DNA of 64,000 nt. It comes from Neodiprion pinetum (taxonomy: Eukaryota > Arthropoda > Insecta > Hymenoptera > Diprionidae). The DNA lies in contig NC_060233.1 of NCBI RefSeq assembly GCF_021155775.2, forward strand, positions 1,240,001 through 1,304,000, read 5' to 3'. A model generated the notes under the pieces. That model did no database searches, was not told where the DNA came from, and saw only the letters and a list, made by a program, of their open reading frames with translations. Shown here piece after piece: positions 61,501-64,000 of the stretch (position 1 is its first letter; each line of letters starts with the position of its first letter). The position numbers were made by a program, and so were the translations under genes.

Positions 61501-62789
61501 TTGTCATACCTCCGGATCACGGATTCTTTTGAAAATATAAGGAGTGTTTGGTCGCCGTAAAAATAAAGAAGTGCCGGTGTGTAGTTTCTTCAGTCCGGTT
61601 GAAATTGATTAAATTATCAGTTTGACGAGTGAAGTACCGTAATAAATGAAACCACTCGCGTACATTTGCCTTAAATATTAATAATTTTCACAGTCCTCTA
61701 TTTTATATTCCATGACAAGCAGCTCTTACGAGTTTCAAATGTAAACAGGTTTGTTACGCGAGGGAAATTTCTAATCGCAGATTTCCGACGACCTAATTCT
61801 ATTAAAAATTGCGCGAATAGGCAGAACCGAGCATCGAAGCTTCCGTATTTCTGTCCGAAGAAACACCCTTAGAAGTTGCAGGGAAAATCCGTGATCCGTA
61901 GATCCGATACTCTCCTTTTAAGCGACGGGACTTGACACGCGGGGGAAAGAATCACCGTGTAATTAGCGACAATATACAGCGGACAATGCCGCGTCTCTGT
62001 CTCTGGGATCGGACGGTGAAAAAAGGGGTAGGTACTCGAGCGCCCCTTTTGTGCGGCTCCGCATTTCCCTCTCTCGCGTCGTGTGCCGCAAAGCACAATT
62101 CCGCGCGAGTGTGTTGCGTGCGTGCGTGACACGGGATATCCACGTGTGTGTCGGCAAAGTCCCGAAGAGAGGCAGAAACGACCCCCCCTTGCCTTCCTGC
62201 CGCCCTTCGCGGCGCCGAGTGAAGTGTGTATGTTTTGAGAGCGGTATTATATCGAGCATAAAGACCGGCCGGTCTTGTCCCACGGGGACGCGACCCGCGT
62301 GCGTGCTCGCTTCCAACCCCCGTCAAACCCCGTGAAACCCCGACTACTGCTCGGCGAGCCATGGCGCGTGTTTGTGTGCGCCGCCTAACTTCGATGCAGC
62401 GTCGACGGGATTCGAGACACCGAGTTGGGGCCCTATACGGCAGGTTGATAATCTCTAGCCGTATAATACAGAGCCTATGAGTCGTCTACTGTCACTCAGG
62501 GACCAGCGAGGGTTACGGGGAAACAGAGGGACGCCTCAACCTGGCCTTTCGACTGCCGATCCTACCCCGCACCAAATGCTCATCTGTATCTTATTAGCGC
62601 CTTTTCGATGGCAAGTAGATAAATGGCTGACGCTCCCCCAAGTCGCTGCGGCTGCAGTTTTATTACCTATGTCTGTCCGTTCACGCATTCGTTTTGTCCG
62701 GGTTGGCAGAGTTATTAAACGTGTAGGTGTGCGTACCGTATGGTTCGGAAGGTTAAGGGAGTTTTGAAATAAATACAGTTCTTTGTTTT
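58534..62789. other. intergenic, GC-rich patches, no supported gene
   Basis: At 58760-59390 both strands have long overlapping frames in GC-rich DNA, which is ambiguous. A G-run lies at 59921-59937. At 61176-61345 the segment GGGGGTT..CTCGCTGATCACRAATC occurs twice about 125 bases apart. At 61950-62420 the DNA is CpG-rich and could be a promoter or leader of a gene beyond the window, but I see no exon with support. Confidence 0.35.
61176..61345 (+). repeat. direct repeat pair (CTCGCTGATCACRAATC)
   Basis: GGGGGTTGTTGGGCTCGCTG, ATCACGAATCCGAAGTC is repeated downstream as GGGGGTTTTTCGACTCGCTG, ATCACAAATCTAAAGTC. The two copies are in the same orientation, about 125 bases apart. Confidence 0.7.
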
Positions 62790-63330
62790 TTGTATTTTAA
62801 ATAACAGTACAACTTGTCGAGAAAATTTTCCCAAAGTCTTAAGTCTATTGGAGTAAAAGTCCAGGAGAAAGAGCCTTTTTCGAAATTCCTCTCGTTAGGC
62901 TCGATCTCGTTGTGTCGTTCTTTTCTAAAAACTATAGTTTTAAAGCCGGTGTACACGATTTCTCAGAAAGTAATGCACCGGTCTTATTGAAATCTTGCAC
63001 ACTTCTTCTAGATAGGATCAACTACTACTTGGACGGAGGTTTCTTTTGTTTCTTCGTTTATAATTTTACTTACAAGGCAATACTATTGAATTGACCGAAA
63101 ATTGTATTTATTTGCGTACAACTCTGATAAAAATTCAAATTTCACTTTGTATTTTCAATCCTTCGTCCAAGTACAAGCTACAATCAATCACCTACCGGCA
63201 GAAAATATTTGGTTTCTTGATTTCAGACAAAGCTAGTACGAGTTATCGTGTCCACGGCAAAAATACTGCCTCTTTGAAAAGCAGTTCTGAACGGCTGTGT
63301 TTTCGAAATTTTTGGATGAAAATTTGAGGT
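62790..63330 (+). repeat. dispersed repeat family E, copy 2
   Basis: Opposite orientation to 21150-21690. ATTGGAGTAAAAGTCCAGG, ACTTGGACGGAGG, TCCTTCGTCCAAGTACAAGC and CGAGTTATCGTGTCCACGGC are the shared anchors. Its frames are broken relative to copy 1, which supports a non-coding repeat. Confidence 0.75.
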
Positions 63331-64000
63331 CGATTAGCTTACAAAGTTTCATCTTGTCAGTCTGGTAAGTGAGCTTTGGTGCTTGGAAGTTATTCGTATA
63401 AAACATCGGCGTGGACGGAACTCAAACGCGTACCGATTTTTTGATCACCTTATTGGTACAAATCGTTTACTCTGAGACTAAAGTATAAAACGTCAATTTT
63501 CAAACAGTCAGCTGTACATCAAATTGTTGCAAAGTGCTGTTCAAGCTCATCTCAGGACTTTGGCAACGAATTGAGTTACAGGTAACCGGAGAATAGTTGA
63601 AAAGTCCGACGAGCGAATACAAAATAGAAAGCCTTGTATAAGTGACAACAACAAACGACGCAGCGTCTATCCCATTAGAGATTTTAAAAACGTGGATGTG
63701 TAAGACGAATAAGCCGAAAATTGACGCGGTTACAATTTAATCCGATCGAGGGTGACGAAGAGGAGCCTGAATTCGTCCTGGCAATCGCGTCCTGGCCGCA
63801 GCTTGGACGGCCGATATCCTGCTGTTGAAAAATTAAAGCCCATTTCTTTCCCGGGTAGAAATAGTGACGCGTGACGTTTAGAGTAGGGCGAGTTACAGAA
63901 CGAGTCCCAGCTTTTACACTCTTCCTTCCCTTATCCCCGCACTCTCTCTCCCTCTGTCCCGTTTCATCCCTGGGCTTCTGATCCTCGTCCAGAAGTTCCA
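63331..64000. other. intergenic, no gene seen
   Basis: Mixed-composition DNA to the right edge with no frame or RNA motif that I can support. Confidence 0.4.

Overview
This is eukaryotic DNA, almost certainly from an insect. The genes have small exons, with GT..AG introns from about 60 bases to 16.6 kb. Most of the window is non-coding DNA full of microsatellites and short inverted-repeat transposons. The main gene encodes an insect-type POU class IV (Brn3/Acj6) protein. The compact flanking genes and the many intact CpGs suggest Hymenoptera, possibly a sawfly. That placement is inference.

Layout. (1) Bases 1-2826, minus strand: the 5' part of a multi-exon C2H2 zinc-finger gene. Five exons join in phase, and the gene runs off the left edge. 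Two of its introns carry foldback elements. (2) Bases 5518-6814, minus strand: a complete four-exon, 307-residue coiled-coil protein that resembles augmin subunit 8 (HAUS8). (3) Bases 6.8-24.3 kb: no gene I can support; TIR elements, degenerate duplicated blocks, microsatellites and GC-rich stretches. The distal part is probably the acj6 promoter region. (4) Bases 24320-52609, plus strand: acj6 in four coding exons (54+19+63+249 = 385 residues), separated by introns of 16.6, 4.9 and 5.6 kb, all in phase 0. (5) Bases 52.6-64 kb: the acj6 3' region, with AT-rich microsatellites and poly(A) candidates, then intergenic DNA with more foldback and dispersed repeats.

The most unusual structural feature is the number of inverted-repeat (hairpin-forming) elements. 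They include a family of five ~0.43-0.61 kb TIR elements ending in ACACAGGTCTGCA, at least six foldback elements, several short MITE-like elements, and a pair of ~545-base arms facing each other across ~0.87 kb inside acj6 intron 1. Acj6 exons 2, 3 and 4 and its 3' region each have such an element within about 60-300 bases. Because all acj6 introns are phase 0, any internal exon could be skipped without a frameshift. In Drosophila acj6 is known to make many splice isoforms that set olfactory neuron identity, so these elements could plausibly affect splicing or RNA editing. That last step is inference. I found no tRNA, rRNA, CRISPR array, bacterial feature or intact transposase gene.
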